Source: Alphaproteobacteria bacterium bin52 (lineage in GTDB: Bacteria; Pseudomonadota; Alphaproteobacteria; Thalassobaculales; Thalassobaculaceae). From it: a stretch of 64,000 nt of DNA. Both the position numbers and the translations under genes were made by a program. Below, piece by piece: positions 1 to 9,329 of the stretch; position 1 is the stretch's first letter, and every line of letters begins with the position of its first letter. Location of the stretch: assembly GCA_002238645.1 (NCBI GenBank), contig MPMT01000016.1:1-64000 (forward strand), in the 5' to 3' direction. The notes beneath the pieces are model-generated. The model was not told the origin of the DNA. It made no database searches and was given only the letters and a program-made list of their open reading frames with translations.

Positions 1-115
1 CCGTCGCGGACGATATATCCTCCCTCATGGAAACCCCTCCGATCGTCAGCAATGAACCAGAGGACTCTCCCGCGCCGAACCGGAGCCGATCAACGACAAT
101 AAGCACCGTCGTCCT

Positions 116-247
116 TTAACCGCTTACCCCGTCTTGCACGGCGAACGCGACGAATCGCTTCAACAGCCGACCGGGCAGCACCAGCCGGTTCCCGAGCGCG
201 CGGCGCGTGGCGAGGTACTCCTCGAGCAGCAGCGCGAGTTCGCTCAT
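116..247 (-). pseudogene. Truncated second tyrosine recombinase of a RIT-like set
   Basis: This frame begins with ATG four bases inside the end of the upstream recombinase (ATGA overlap at 244-247) and encodes only 43 residues, starting MSELALLLEEYLATRRALGN, before a stop. The start resembles the N-terminal SAM-like DNA-binding domain of tyrosine recombinases. The overlap is what RIT elements (three recombinases in a row) show between their first two genes. The catalytic domain is missing, so this is a 5' remnant. What lies in 1-115 is not recognisable as coding. Confidence 0.6.
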
Positions 248-1485
248 GACGCACCTCCAGGCCACGCCGGCGCAAGCGCACGGAGCGCTTCGAGGTTCAC
301 CTTGGCGTAGATCCACGTGGTGTCGGGTGAGGCATGACGCAGGATCTGGCCGATCTCTTCCAGCGAGGCGCCGTGGCGCAGCATCGCGGTAGCCAGGGAA
401 TGACGCAGCAGATGCGCGCCCCTGAACGGCGGGTCGATGTCGGCTCGCGCCAACGCCCGTTGCACGACATTGATGATCGCCACCGGTCCGGCAAAGCCCA
501 CATGCGGTGCGTGAACACGAACGAACACGTGCCGGGTGGGGCACTGCGGGCGCCCGTCACGAAGATAGGCAACCAGGGCCTCGCTGACCTCACAGGGCAG
601 CGGCAGCGGCTCGCGCCGCGGACCCTTGCCGGACACGGTCACAACACCTGCGTCCCAATCGAGATCGTCGAGCGTCATCGCGGCCACTTCACCGGCGCGC
701 AACCCCAGCCGCGCAAGTAGCAGCACGATGGCACGGTCGCGCCGTCCGGCGGAGGTGCGCGGGTCGCAGCTGCGGATCACCGCTTCCACCTGCTCGCCCG
801 CGAGCGACTTCGGTATGCCTGAGAGCCGCCAGCTCACCACGGGGACGAGCGCGCCGGCGAGGTCGACGGGGATGTCCCCACGCTGATGGAGGTGACGCAG
901 GAAGCTGCGCAGCGCGGTGACAAACAGCTTGACGCTCGACCGGGACAAGCGTCGGGACTGGCGTGTGATGAACTGATTGACATCGCGTACGGTGATCGTC
1001 TCAAGCGCCACGTCCCGCGCGGCGAAGCATTCGGAGAGAAAGGCGCGAATGATGGGCAGGTAGTTCTTCACCGTCGCCCGGCTCACACCCCGCTCATTGA
1101 CGAGAAAGCGCTCATAGCGGTGCTCGACTGGCGCGAACGGATCCGGGTTCTGCGGAGACGGTGCGGCGAGAGGGGTCCGTCCAACCGCGCGCAGATGGCT
1201 CAGCAACTGCCGGGTGGTCACTGCATCGCCGCGCTGTACGCATCGCGGTCCGCGGGTCAGCAGGAACGCTTCGATGCGCGGCTCGTCAAGTGCTTCGATC
1301 CCCAGGCCCTGGTGCTCGAGCCACCGACTGAGATTGCGCACGAGCCGCAGCTTGCTCACCGCCGATTGGCGGGCATATCCCTGTGCCTCGAGCCGCGTGG
1401 CGAACCGGTCGAGATCACCGGCCAGTAGACCGACACGCAACCACCGCTGGCTGGTTCGGCTGGGGAAATAGAACTCTGTCGACAT
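244..1485 (-). CDS. Site-specific tyrosine recombinase (RIT-A-like integrase)
   Basis: The protein has about 413 residues and should cut and rejoin DNA through a 3'-phosphotyrosine. The N-terminal half is a SAM-like core-binding domain and the C-terminal half a phage-integrase catalytic domain. The catalytic set is visible: Arg in LGLRAGEV, Lys in SGKGPRREP, His and Arg in HLLRHSLAT, His in LRHAS and the Tyr in TTWIYAKVN. I chose the ATG at 1485 because GGAGAAG sits eight bases upstream. It overlaps the truncated next recombinase by ATGA. The gene looks intact, but the trio it belongs to is broken. Its role is probably movement of the RIT-like element that ends near 1665. Confidence 0.85.
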   Translation of the reverse strand: MSTEFYFPSRTSQRWLRVGLLAGDLDRFATRLEAQGYARQSAVSKLRLVRNLSRWLEHQGLGIEALDEPRIEAFLLTRGPRCVQRGDAVTTRQLLSHLRAVGRTPLAAPSPQNPDPFAPVEHRYERFLVNERGVSRATVKNYLPIIRAFLSECFAARDVALETITVRDVNQFITRQSRRLSRSSVKLFVTALRSFLRHLHQRGDIPVDLAGALVPVVSWRLSGIPKSLAGEQVEAVIRSCDPRTSAGRRDRAIVLLLARLGLRAGEVAAMTLDDLDWDAGVVTVSGKGPRREPLPLPCEVSEALVAYLRDGRPQCPTRHVFVRVHAPHVGFAGPVAIINVVQRALARADIDPPFRGAHLLRHSLATAMLRHGASLEEIGQILRHASPDTTWIYAKVNLEALRALAPAWPGGAS

Positions 1486-1502
1486 CGGTCTTCTCCGTTG
1501 CA

Positions 1503-1665
1503 CTGGCAGTATTGCCAGCAGGAGAAGACCACCGGATTATTCCGGAACATCAACTACCGTGATCCTGCGCAACATGCTGAAGTGACGCCAATCTCAGGTG
1601 TCCTTGCCGGCCGACCTGGAATAAGCCGAAACCGGAAATGACGCTTACTCCGGTTTCGGAGTAAG
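1503..1665. repeat. Cluster of inverted repeats at the end of the recombinase element
   Basis: Several perfect palindromes lie just upstream of the recombinase gene: CTGGCA/TGCCAG at 1503-1518, CCGGA/TCCGG at 1532-1545, an 11-bp arm pair at 1626-1636 and 1649-1659 (CCGAAACCGGA and its complement), and CTTACTCC/GGAGTAAG at 1644-1665. The last two share bases, so only one hairpin can form at a time. Recognisable integrase coding sequence starts immediately after 1665, so this is probably the terminus or recombination site of the element. Confidence 0.55.
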
Positions 1666-1938
1666 AGACATAGCTGGGCCTCCACCGCCGCCATGAACGG
1701 CGTGGACATGGTGACCATCGCCAAGCTGCTTGGTCATGCACTGGTCGAGACCACGGAACGCTACGTCCATCTGTCCGACCGCTCCGTTGCCGACGCCGCC
1801 GACCGGGTATCGAACCGCATCCATGCGGCCCTGGCCGGAAGGGAGGAAGGCGGCGGGCGGACGTCCCGCGCCGTGCGCCCGGCCCAGGCCGGACCCGAGA
1901 CCCAGCCCAGGGGAGCCATTGGTTATGTCCACATTTGA
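1666..1938 (+). pseudogene. C-terminal fragment of an integrase
   Basis: Reading from 1666 gives RHSWASTAAMNGVDMVTIAK, then a GHALVETTERYVHLSD box with the last catalytic His and the Tyr. This is the end of a tyrosine recombinase beginning at the Arg of the HxLRH motif. Everything upstream of that Arg is absent and is replaced by the inverted-repeat end of the neighbouring element. The fragment overlaps the start of the next integrase by a few codons. It is not expected to be functional. Confidence 0.7.
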
Positions 1939-3115
1939 CCTCACCCCGCGCCTTGCCCGCGAGAGCACGTCCAACGGCAAGGACACCATACTGTTCGACA
2001 AGGCAGTCACCGGCTTCGGTCTTCGCATCCACCCGTCGGGCCGCAAGGTCTGGATCGTGCAGGCCCGCATCGAGGGACGGAGCCGCCGCATCGTCATCGC
2101 CCGCCACGGGGAAATGGAGTTGGCGCAGGCCCGCCGCCGCGCCCGCGACATGCTCGCGCGCATCCGCGCGGGCGGGAACCCCGCCGACGACATCCGGCGC
2201 GAGAAGGAGACCCCGACGCTGCGGGAGTTCGCAGACGAGTATCTGCGCCGCTCGGAACCGCACTGGAAGCCCTCGGGGCGCAAGACGGTGCGCATCTATC
2301 TCAAGGCGCGCATCCTGCCCGCCTTCGGCAGGACGCCGCTCGACCGCATCGGCCCCGAGGACGTGGCCGCGTGGTTCGATGCAGCCAGCAGGGACAAGCC
2401 CGGCGCGGCCAACCGCGCCTTCGAGATACTGCGCGCGATGATGAACCGGGCCGAGGAGTGGGGATTGCGCGAACGCGGCTCCAACCCCTGCCTCGGTATC
2501 GCGAAGAACCCGAGGAAGCAGGTTGCCCGCTTCCTCGACATGGACGAGCTGGCCCGGCTCGGGCGCGCGCTCGACACGCACGAGGACCGATGGCCCGAGG
2601 CCGTCGCCGCGATCCGGCTGCTGGCGCTCACCGGATGCCGCCGCAGCGAGGTGCTCGATCTACGCTGGCGCGACATCGGCGAGGACGTCATCGCGCTCGA
2701 AGACTCGAAGACCTGCCCGCGCAGCGTTCCGCTCGGCGAGGCCGCGCGGGCGCTCATCGAGGCGCTGCCCGGCGCGCGCGACCCGGACGCGTTCCTGTTT
2801 CCGCGCTACGCCGAGGCGCGGGGGCAATCCAGCCTCATCGCGTGCTGGCGCGCGGTCTGCGCGGATGCGAAACTCGGCAGCCTGCGCCTGCACGACCTGT
2901 GCCATACCGCCGCCAGTCAGGCCGTCATGGCGGGCGAGAACCTGCCCCTGGTGGGCAAGCTGCTCGGCCACCGACGCCATCGGACGACGGCGGGCTACGC
3001 CCACCTTGCCGATGAGCACCTTGTCGAAGCAGCAGAAAGAATAGGTAATCACATCGCCGTTGCGATGAACTACGCGGATGCCACTACGCATTGCGCTTTT
3101 TCCAACGATCAATAA
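1925..3115 (+). CDS. Island integrase of the P4/DUF4102 type with an altered active site
   Basis: The protein has 396 residues. The N-terminal arm-binding region (LFDKAVTGFGLRI...GRKVWIVQA) is typical of integrases that insert islands at tRNA 3' ends, followed by a SAM-like domain and the catalytic domain. Arg in TGCRRSEV, Lys in LEDSKTCP, the GHRRHRTTAGY box and the nucleophilic Tyr are present. The Arg of the HxxR motif is Cys326 (HDLC, codon TGC at 2900-2902), a one-base change from CGC. That Arg contacts the scissile phosphate, so the enzyme is probably inactive or impaired. The start at 1925 has AGGGGAG nine to ten bases upstream. Confidence 0.85.
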   Translation: MSTFDLTPRLARESTSNGKDTILFDKAVTGFGLRIHPSGRKVWIVQARIEGRSRRIVIARHGEMELAQARRRARDMLARIRAGGNPADDIRREKETPTLREFADEYLRRSEPHWKPSGRKTVRIYLKARILPAFGRTPLDRIGPEDVAAWFDAASRDKPGAANRAFEILRAMMNRAEEWGLRERGSNPCLGIAKNPRKQVARFLDMDELARLGRALDTHEDRWPEAVAAIRLLALTGCRRSEVLDLRWRDIGEDVIALEDSKTCPRSVPLGEAARALIEALPGARDPDAFLFPRYAEARGQSSLIACWRAVCADAKLGSLRLHDLCHTAASQAVMAGENLPLVGKLLGHRRHRTTAGYAHLADEHLVEAAERIGNHIAVAMNYADATTHCAFSNDQ

Positions 3116-3683
3116 CAAGCCTCTCCACCATGTCCAGAAATACCAACAGGGCGTCCAATTCGCGAATGAAGTGAATGTATCCACGTTTTTCAACGCTTTC
3201 ATATGCATACCTTCCAATATGGAACTTGGCTTCACTATCGCAGTAATTGCAGAAATCATGGAAGTTATTGATCAAGACAGATGCTTGGAATTCCGGCATC
3301 GTTCCTGTTTGAAATGCTCGCCCCATGACTAGATCCGAACCTACATGCGTGGAGAAAAGTTCTTCCAATACATTTTTTTCTTCTTTGCGGAGGGACTTGT
3401 ATAAGCGTGCCAGTGTATGTGTGGATTTCGTTGGTCCCACCGTTACGACCAAAAGGACCTTCAGTGACAACTCAAGAGAAATTACGAAGTTAAACTGACT
3501 AACGATCTTGGCTGACATCCAAATCTCTTGCCCACTCCAGTTTCCATTACCGTAGTTATTTGGCTCCTGGTCTTCCGGTAACCATCCGGCATCTCGTATC
3601 ATATTGTCAATATTTCTAGTCACGTTGCTGAACCCTTTTGCAAGGCTCAGGCGCATCCGATAACTTTCTGAACTTAGATTCAT
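3084..3683 (-). CDS. Hypothetical protein in an AT-rich patch
   Basis: The protein has about 199 residues and I do not recognise its family. It looks like a soluble alpha/beta protein and has no signal peptide or membrane segment. Base composition here is clearly more AT-rich than the rest of the window and codon use is different, which suggests recent transfer from another host. I prefer ATG at 3683, preceded by GGAGTAGGG, over the GTG at 3713 that overlaps the upstream pseudogene stop. It converges on and overlaps the integrase by 32 bases. Its position as last gene behind a restriction-modification set suggests, but does not show, a defence-related role. Confidence 0.6.
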   Translation of the reverse strand: MNLSSESYRMRLSLAKGFSNVTRNIDNMIRDAGWLPEDQEPNNYGNGNWSGQEIWMSAKIVSQFNFVISLELSLKVLLVVTVGPTKSTHTLARLYKSLRKEEKNVLEELFSTHVGSDLVMGRAFQTGTMPEFQASVLINNFHDFCNYCDSEAKFHIGRYAYESVEKRGYIHFIRELDALLVFLDMVERLVIDRWKKRNA

Positions 3684-3709
3684 TTTCCCTACTCCCGTTT
3701 GGCGAATTG

Positions 3710-6531
3710 TCACCGCGTCGTCAGCGGGCGACGCGCAACACCCGAACGGCTCACTCGTACTCTCACCTTCGCCTTAGCTTGGAGCGGGGTATACATCTTC
3801 TCATACAAGGCAAACAGGTGCTCGACGCGCTCGCGCTCGGAGGAGAACCCCGAGCGCCGGTAGAGCCTGTCCACGGCGCGGTCGAGCGCCCGGTGCGCCC
3901 GGCGGAGGTCTGGCGGCATCAGGTCGGGATCGTAGAGGTTGGCCAGCGTCGCGCCCGGATGCGCGGCGCGGGCATCGAGCACCGCTTGCGCGAGCGGCTC
4001 CAGCTTCGACAGGTCCGCGTCCTTGGGCGGCATCGGGAAGGTGTTGTAAACAAGGCCGATGGAGTATCGGTAATCGCTCTTCAGTCGTCCGCCGATATGG
4101 CGCAGCCATGCCATGTGCATGGCCGACGTGAGCAGCGCGAAATCGGCCAAGCTCGCGTTTTGAAGCACGAACACAAGATCGCTCGGGATAGTCGGCGGCT
4201 CCAGCTATCCAGCCGGTACATACTCCCGCCGTTCTGAACTCACTTTGGGCACGACCAGAAATGGCGCGGTGGGGATCACCTCGACATTGTACCGTGTCGG
4301 ATAGTCGGCAATCGCCAAAGTACTCTTGCGCTTGCTCTTGCTCCAAAAGCGGCGGACGGCCGCCATGCGTTCGCGGACGCGAGGAAGGACTTTCAAAACC
4401 GTCGGGGACGCGTCCTGCAAGGCCAGAATCCAACGCTCACCACCTTGCAAATACTCACGCGCGCCCACGTAGGGGCGGAGAAATTGTGCGGCAACCGGCT
4501 CTGCTTCCAGCAGTTCGGCGCGATCCTCTGCGTTGAAGATGTACTCGCCGTCATCAATGGGCTGGCTTCCGCTTATCAGCCGCCCCATCCCATTGATCGG
4601 CGCGCTTTCCTCCCGCACCACCAGATGCAGGTCCGACAGCCCGCCCGCATCGAACAGGTAGGGCGACAGCGCCGTGTGGCGGCTTTCCTCAGGGTCGCCG
4701 TTGATGTCGGGATAGCTGAACAGGCGTTTCTCCGCCCGCGCGCCCTTGCGCCGGTCGAGGCCGAGTATGACGACATGCACATGCGCCTTGCCGCGCGCGT
4801 CCGATCCCCATGCGAACGTCCGATGCGCGAAAGCGATTTCCAGCTTGCAGCGCCCGAACAGCACCGGCCATAGCTGCGCGACCTGCTCGCCCTGCGTGAT
4901 CGAATTGGTCGCGACGAAGCCGATCCGGGCATCGCCGCCGTTCACGTACTCCCCGGCCTTGATGAACCACGCGGCGACGTAATCGAGCGTGCCGCCGCTC
5001 TTGCCGAGCGCGGCGATCCCCCGCACCTGTTCGCGCTGCTCCGGCGTCTGGTACTTCGCGCCCACGAACGGCGGATTGCCCAGCACGAAGGAGCAATCGC
5101 CCGGGGGCAGCAGTTCGGACCAGTCCGTTTCGAGCGCATCGCCGTGGAAGATATGCGGCGACTTCTCAATCGGAATACGAACGAAAGTTTGGCCGAACTC
5201 AAGGCTCAGCCGGTTGTTCATGATGTGGTCCATCATCCACAGGGCAGTCTCGCGATACGGGCCGGGAATTCGCCAAGCTCGATCCCGTAGAACTGGTCCA
5301 CGTCCACCACCGACTGCCACGCCGCAACGAGCACCGCCTGACCGGTCGCGGCGGTTGCGTCCCGAATGTCGCGGATAACCTCGATTTCGAGTATCCGCAA
5401 TTCCCGGTACGCGATGATGAGGAAGTTGCCGCAGCCGCACGCCGGGTCGAAGAACGTCAGGGTGCCGAGCTTCGCCTGGAACTGGCGGAGCGCCGCGAGG
5501 CGGCCCCGTCCCCGGCGCTTGCGCACCCGCTCGAACTCGGTGCGCAGGTCGTCCATGAACAGCGGCTCGATCACCTTGAGGATGTTCTTCTCGGTCGTGT
5601 AGTGCGCCCCCTGCGCCCGGCGCTCCGCCGGGTCCATCACCGACTGGAAGAGCGCGCCGAAGATGGCGGAAGAAATGTTCGACCAGTCGAAGCGGCAGGC
5701 GTCGAGCAGCGCCCCGCGCAACGCCGTGTCGAACGAGAACGTCCGCAGGTGCCCCTCGAACAGGTCGCCGTTGACGTAGGGGAACCGCGCCAAGTCCTCG
5801 TCGAGCGTCGCGGCGCGTCCGTCCTCCGGCGTGTCGAGCACCTCGAACAATTGCGCGAGCCAGGGCCCGAGATCGGCGCCGTCCCCGCTGGTGCGCGTCT
5901 CGATGAAGTCGAGGAAGATGTCGCGCGGCTCGAAAATGCCGGTGTCGTCGGCGAACATGCAGAACACCATCCGCACAAGGAAGCGTTCCAGATCGTGGCC
6001 CTCGTGTCCGGCATCGGCGAGCGCATCGTGCAGTCGCCCGACCAGCTCGGCAGCTTCGATGTTCGCCGGGTCCTGGTCGCGGAACGTCCGGCGCTGCACC
6101 CCGAGGATGAAGCCGAAGGACTCCACATGCGCGGGAAGGTCCGCAAGCGGGAAGGCCACAACCTCCCGCTCGTCGAGATCGTGAAGCTCGAAGGTCTGGA
6201 AGTCGCTCACCAGGATGAACCGCGGGCGCTCGCGTTCCGGCAGCGCGTCGAAATACTCCCCGGCCTGCTCATACGCCTTGCGGAGATCGCGCCCGGCGCT
6301 TTTCTACTCGACGAGTAGCACGCCCAGCCAGAACAGGTCGATGAAGCCTGAGCGGTTGTCCAGCTTCGCGACATGCTGCTCGTAGCGCGCGACGTTCCGC
6401 CGCCGCACCCCGAACACGTCGAAAAAGGCGTTGTAGAAGCTCTGCGTCTCGCCCTTCTCGTAGGCCGCGTCCTTCCAGTCCCCGGCGAAGGTGGCGGCGC
6501 GGGCGCGGGCCTCGTTCCACGACAGGCGCAC
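3710..6531 (-). pseudogene. Large DNA methyltransferase/type IIG-like gene with three lesions
   Basis: About 940 codons encode a class I SAM-dependent DNA methyltransferase of the YeeA/MmeI-like kind. The N-terminal nuclease-like part starts at a GTG at 6531. The methylase core has motif I (DPACGCGNF) and motif IV (LGNPPFVGAKY), and the C-terminal target-recognition region includes HIGGRLKSDYRYSIG. Three lesions break the frame: an in-frame TAG at 6304-6306 (probably from CAG), a one-base loss near 5250 where the frame jumps between EFPARIA and ETALWMMDH, and an in-frame TAG at 4205-4207. Reading through both ambers restores continuous family-like sequence. It follows mrr by three bases. The three lesions argue for a dead gene rather than one sequencing error. 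Confidence 0.85.
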
Positions 6532-6534
6532 GGC

Positions 6535-7464
6535 CTACAACGCTTCCTGGTCGAAGTAGTCTTCGTCGATCCGCTTGACCTCGTAACGGTCGCGCGTGCG
6601 TGCGCCGACGTTGTGACGAACCATGAGCCGCGCCAGTTCTTCGCCGTCGATCAGAACGATCCGCTTCGGACTTCGCGCCACGTAGTCTTTTGCGGCGCGC
6701 GTGAAGCCGGAGGTGGTGACGAACACGCCCTTGGTCGTGCCGGCGGCGTCGATCGCGCCGGCGAAGTTGCGCAAGTCGCCTTCGCCCACGGCGTTGCCTT
6801 CAGCGTATTTCTTCGCCTGTACATAAACCTCGTCCAAACCGAGTGCGTCCTCGCGGATCGTGCCGTCGATTCCGCCGTCGCCCGAGCGCCCCGTTACGCG
6901 GCCCATCGTGGCATCGCCGCCGCCGTAACCCATCGCGATGAGCAAATCGACGACCACGCGTTCGAGAAACGCAGGCGCGGCATCGCGAACCCGATGCAGC
7001 ACATCGGCTTCCAGAGCGCCGCTCAACTGTCGGGCGGCCCGGTCCAGTGCTTCTTCCGGCGTGTCCGAGATTTCTTCGCTCTGCTTGGACGCCACTTCCT
7101 TGCCGGAAGGAGGGGCGTTCGCCCGTTGCGACCATTCGGCGAAATCGGGATATTCTCCAAGCAGGTTCAAATCAATGCGAGAAGGCTTGCGCGACAGCAG
7201 GTGTTCACCCTCCTGCGTCAACCGATACACGCCGCGACGGACCCGCTCCAGTAGCCCGGCGCGCTCCATGTAGATCACGGCCCAACTCACACGGTTGACG
7301 AACACTGCCTGCCGACCGCTCGGGAGCATTTCCCGGACATCTTCCGCCGAGAGTCCCTCGGCGGCGGCGATACGTTCGCGGACTTCTGAAAGTGACGGCT
7401 CCCCACCGCCGGCGAACGCCTTGAGGGCAGGGAGCATCAGCGACTGAAAATCGGGAACTGGCAT
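6535..7464 (-). CDS. mrr: Mrr-type restriction endonuclease
   Basis: The protein has 309 residues. An N-terminal winged-helix domain (Mrr_N) is followed by a C-terminal Mrr catalytic domain of the PD-(D/E)XK fold. The active site is visible as GDGGIDG followed by VYVQAKKY, the D-(n)-QxK variant of this family. Such type IV enzymes cut foreign methylated DNA. A strong site (GGGGAGG) precedes the ATG at 7464. It lies nine bases after higA and three bases before the broken methyltransferase, so these genes were probably one operon. The reading frame is intact. Confidence 0.9.
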   Translation of the reverse strand: MPVPDFQSLMLPALKAFAGGGEPSLSEVRERIAAAEGLSAEDVREMLPSGRQAVFVNRVSWAVIYMERAGLLERVRRGVYRLTQEGEHLLSRKPSRIDLNLLGEYPDFAEWSQRANAPPSGKEVASKQSEEISDTPEEALDRAARQLSGALEADVLHRVRDAAPAFLERVVVDLLIAMGYGGGDATMGRVTGRSGDGGIDGTIREDALGLDEVYVQAKKYAEGNAVGEGDLRNFAGAIDAAGTTKGVFVTTSGFTRAAKDYVARSPKRIVLIDGEELARLMVRHNVGARTRDRYEVKRIDEDYFDQEAL

Positions 7465-7473
7465 GGCCTCCCC

Positions 7474-7779
7474 TCACGCCGCCGATTGCCGGGGCGTAAC
7501 GCGTTTCGCGATCTCGCGGCCCGCCGCGATCTCCGCCCGACGAAGCTCCCACGTCTTCTGAAGGTTCAGCCAGAGTTGCGGCGTCGTCCCGAAATAGCGC
7601 GCCAGCCTGAGCGCCGTGTCCGCGCTCACCCCCCGCTGGCCGTTCAGGATCATCGTTACCCGGTTCACCGGCACGCCCAGCGCCTTCGACAGCGCGTTGG
7701 CCGACAGCCCGAGCTCGTCGAGCTCGCCGCGCAGGATTTCGCCCGGATGCACCGGCCTCATCCCGTTCCTTGCGTTCAT
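7474..7779 (-). CDS. higA: HigA-family antitoxin
   Basis: The protein has 101 residues and begins with the family signature RPVHPGEILRGELDELGLS. It is a Cro/C1-type helix-turn-helix protein (helices around LSANALSKALGVPVNRVTMILNG). It should bind the HigB toxin and repress its own promoter upstream of higB. It follows higB by 12 bases, the usual toxin-first order of higBA modules. The frame is complete. Confidence 0.93.
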   Translation of the reverse strand: MNARNGMRPVHPGEILRGELDELGLSANALSKALGVPVNRVTMILNGQRGVSADTALRLARYFGTTPQLWLNLQKTWELRRAEIAAGREIAKRVTPRQSAA

Positions 7780-7791
7780 GTCAAATCTCCC

Positions 7792-8070
7792 TCAGTGGTA
7801 ATCCACGATCTCCACATCTTCCGGCCCGTCGTCTGTCCAACGAAAACAGACGCGCCATTGCGCGTTGATCCGAATGCTGTGCTGACCGGCGCGGCCGCCC
7901 CGCAGCGCTTCCAGCCGGTTGCTCGGCAGTGCGGCAAGGTCTCCGAGTGTCTCCGCGCTGTCCAGCAGAACCAGCCGGCGCGCGGCCTGAGCTGCGAAGC
8001 CCTGAAATGCCGCGACGCGCCGCCCCTCGAAGAAGCGGCGCGTATCCCGATCCTTGAAGCTTCGAATCAT
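7792..8070 (-). CDS. higB: HigB-family ribosome-dependent mRNA interferase toxin
   Basis: The protein has 92 residues of the RelE/HigB fold: MIRSFKDRDTRRFFEGRRV at the start, then a region rich in Leu and Arg (LPSNRLEALRGGRAGQHSIR) and the ending INAQWRVCFRWTDDGPEDVEIVDYH. Such toxins cleave mRNA on the ribosome. The first gene of the higB-higA-mrr run, it probably carries the promoter for all. It could help keep the island in the chromosome. Confidence 0.93.
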   Translation of the reverse strand: MIRSFKDRDTRRFFEGRRVAAFQGFAAQAARRLVLLDSAETLGDLAALPSNRLEALRGGRAGQHSIRINAQWRVCFRWTDDGPEDVEIVDYH

Positions 8071-9062
8071 GTGCGCCGACCATAGCTTATGTTACGTCTT
8101 CCGTAAAGGATGCTGGTGCTCCGTATCTTGCTTGCGCTCCGCCGGCGAGTTGCCACGCGAGGACTCGCGTAATGTTCAGCATCGTGTTCGCCGCTCGGTT
8201 CAGCAGCGAACACGCATGTGCCACCGCTGCCGCCGCCGATGGCGACGGCCCAACCCGCACCGCCGCCAGCAGTGCGGGCCGAGTGAACGACGCTGCCGTC
8301 GAGCACGACACCATGCATTGATCTGTTACCTCGTGCTTCCTATAGTGCCGCCCGGAACCCGCGCGGTGGTTCGGGGACTGTCTCCGCAGGTGCGCGGCGG
8401 GCGCTGCCGCTCAAGCGCCGCTCGGGCTAAATGCCGAAGGCCAAACGGCTTTCATCGCCCGACAGCTTGAGCGGTCAGGAAGCGCGATCTGGACGCCCTT
8501 CGGCGCGTGGTTCTCACACCCGACGCATCGCTGATGCAGGTGTCCCAGGCGGCCTCTTGAGCTGCCTTTTCGGGGACTCTCGGGCTCAATAGGGGTCCCG
8601 GGGTTGTTGGAGCGAGCGCCATGCGTTCGCCATGCGCGGATGGTCATCGCCCCGGGGTCGGGTGTCCCCGCCTGCCTCCGGCGCCGTGCGCGCGCATTGC
8701 GCGATCCACCTTGCTGCATTGCGATCGCCACGCGCCGCAATCCGCCAATTTCTCTCTGCATCGGGTCGAGTTGCAGCTGGTTGAGGCGCTGCGGCGTGGT
8801 CCCGGGTTTGCTGAAGCCGCAAAACAACGCCGAGTACACCGACGACGACCGTCACCGCTCGCTTGAATTGAGCACGGAACTTCCGTAGGTGTGCAGTGAA
8901 GCGAAGCTTGACCCGAACGGTGGTCGACACCGTGCTCGGTCTTGCCATAGCTGCGTGTGTTCCTCTCCTACCGGAGCTCACGATCTTTCAGATCGACGTT
9001 TCGATGGAGGTGGCCAAGCGCACCAAAGGTGTTTGGGAGCTCGTGGCCTGGCGGGCCTGGTT
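8071..9062. other. Non-coding or decayed stretch in the island
   Basis: Nearly one kilobase holds no open frame that I recognise in any of the six frames. Short frames exist in all directions, as expected for GC-rich DNA. It may contain decayed gene ends, but I cannot name any. Confidence 0.4.
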
Positions 9063-9158
9063 GGGGGAGCGAACATACGCGGCAATGGGAGGCCAGTGCT
9101 CGTCGGTCGCCAATGGTCAGGCAGGCCACAGAGGGGGTTCAAATCCCCGCTCCCCACA
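9063..9158 (+). other. tRNA-3'-end-like sequence, possible attachment-site remnant
   Basis: At 9133-9148 a T-arm-like stem-loop appears (GGGG-G-TTCAAAT-CCCC). It is followed by GCTCCCC at 9149-9155, which can pair with GGGGAGC at 9064-9070, giving an acceptor-like helix. Short frames crossing it read GGSNPRSP and GVQIPAP, the kind of peptide produced when a tRNA gene is translated. No convincing D-arm or anticodon arm lies between, and no CCA follows, so this is not a working tRNA. Islands with P4-type integrases leave tRNA 3' ends as attachment sites. Confidence 0.35.
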
Positions 9159-9329
9159 CTCGTTGCCTTTTCGCGACATGCCGGAACAGCCATAGGCATC
9201 GGCGTATGCGGTTAATTTTCACTCAAGCGCCGAATTTATCACTTCATGTTGGTGCGGCCTCTCGGGTATGGAGCCAACGTGCGGACACGAAAGCAGGCTA
9301 CCTGTCCACCAAGCGGAAAGGAACATCGA

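Noticed and set aside
4205-6306. Amber codons read through as a recoded or suppressed gene
   Set aside because: The same gene also has a frameshift near 5250, and TAG is used as the normal stop of neighbouring genes such as mrr, so decay is the simpler view.
8087-8314. Small minus-strand frame as a four-helix-bundle protein
   Set aside because: Only a vague helical pattern; no conserved motif, no ribosome site, and it cannot be told apart from noise.
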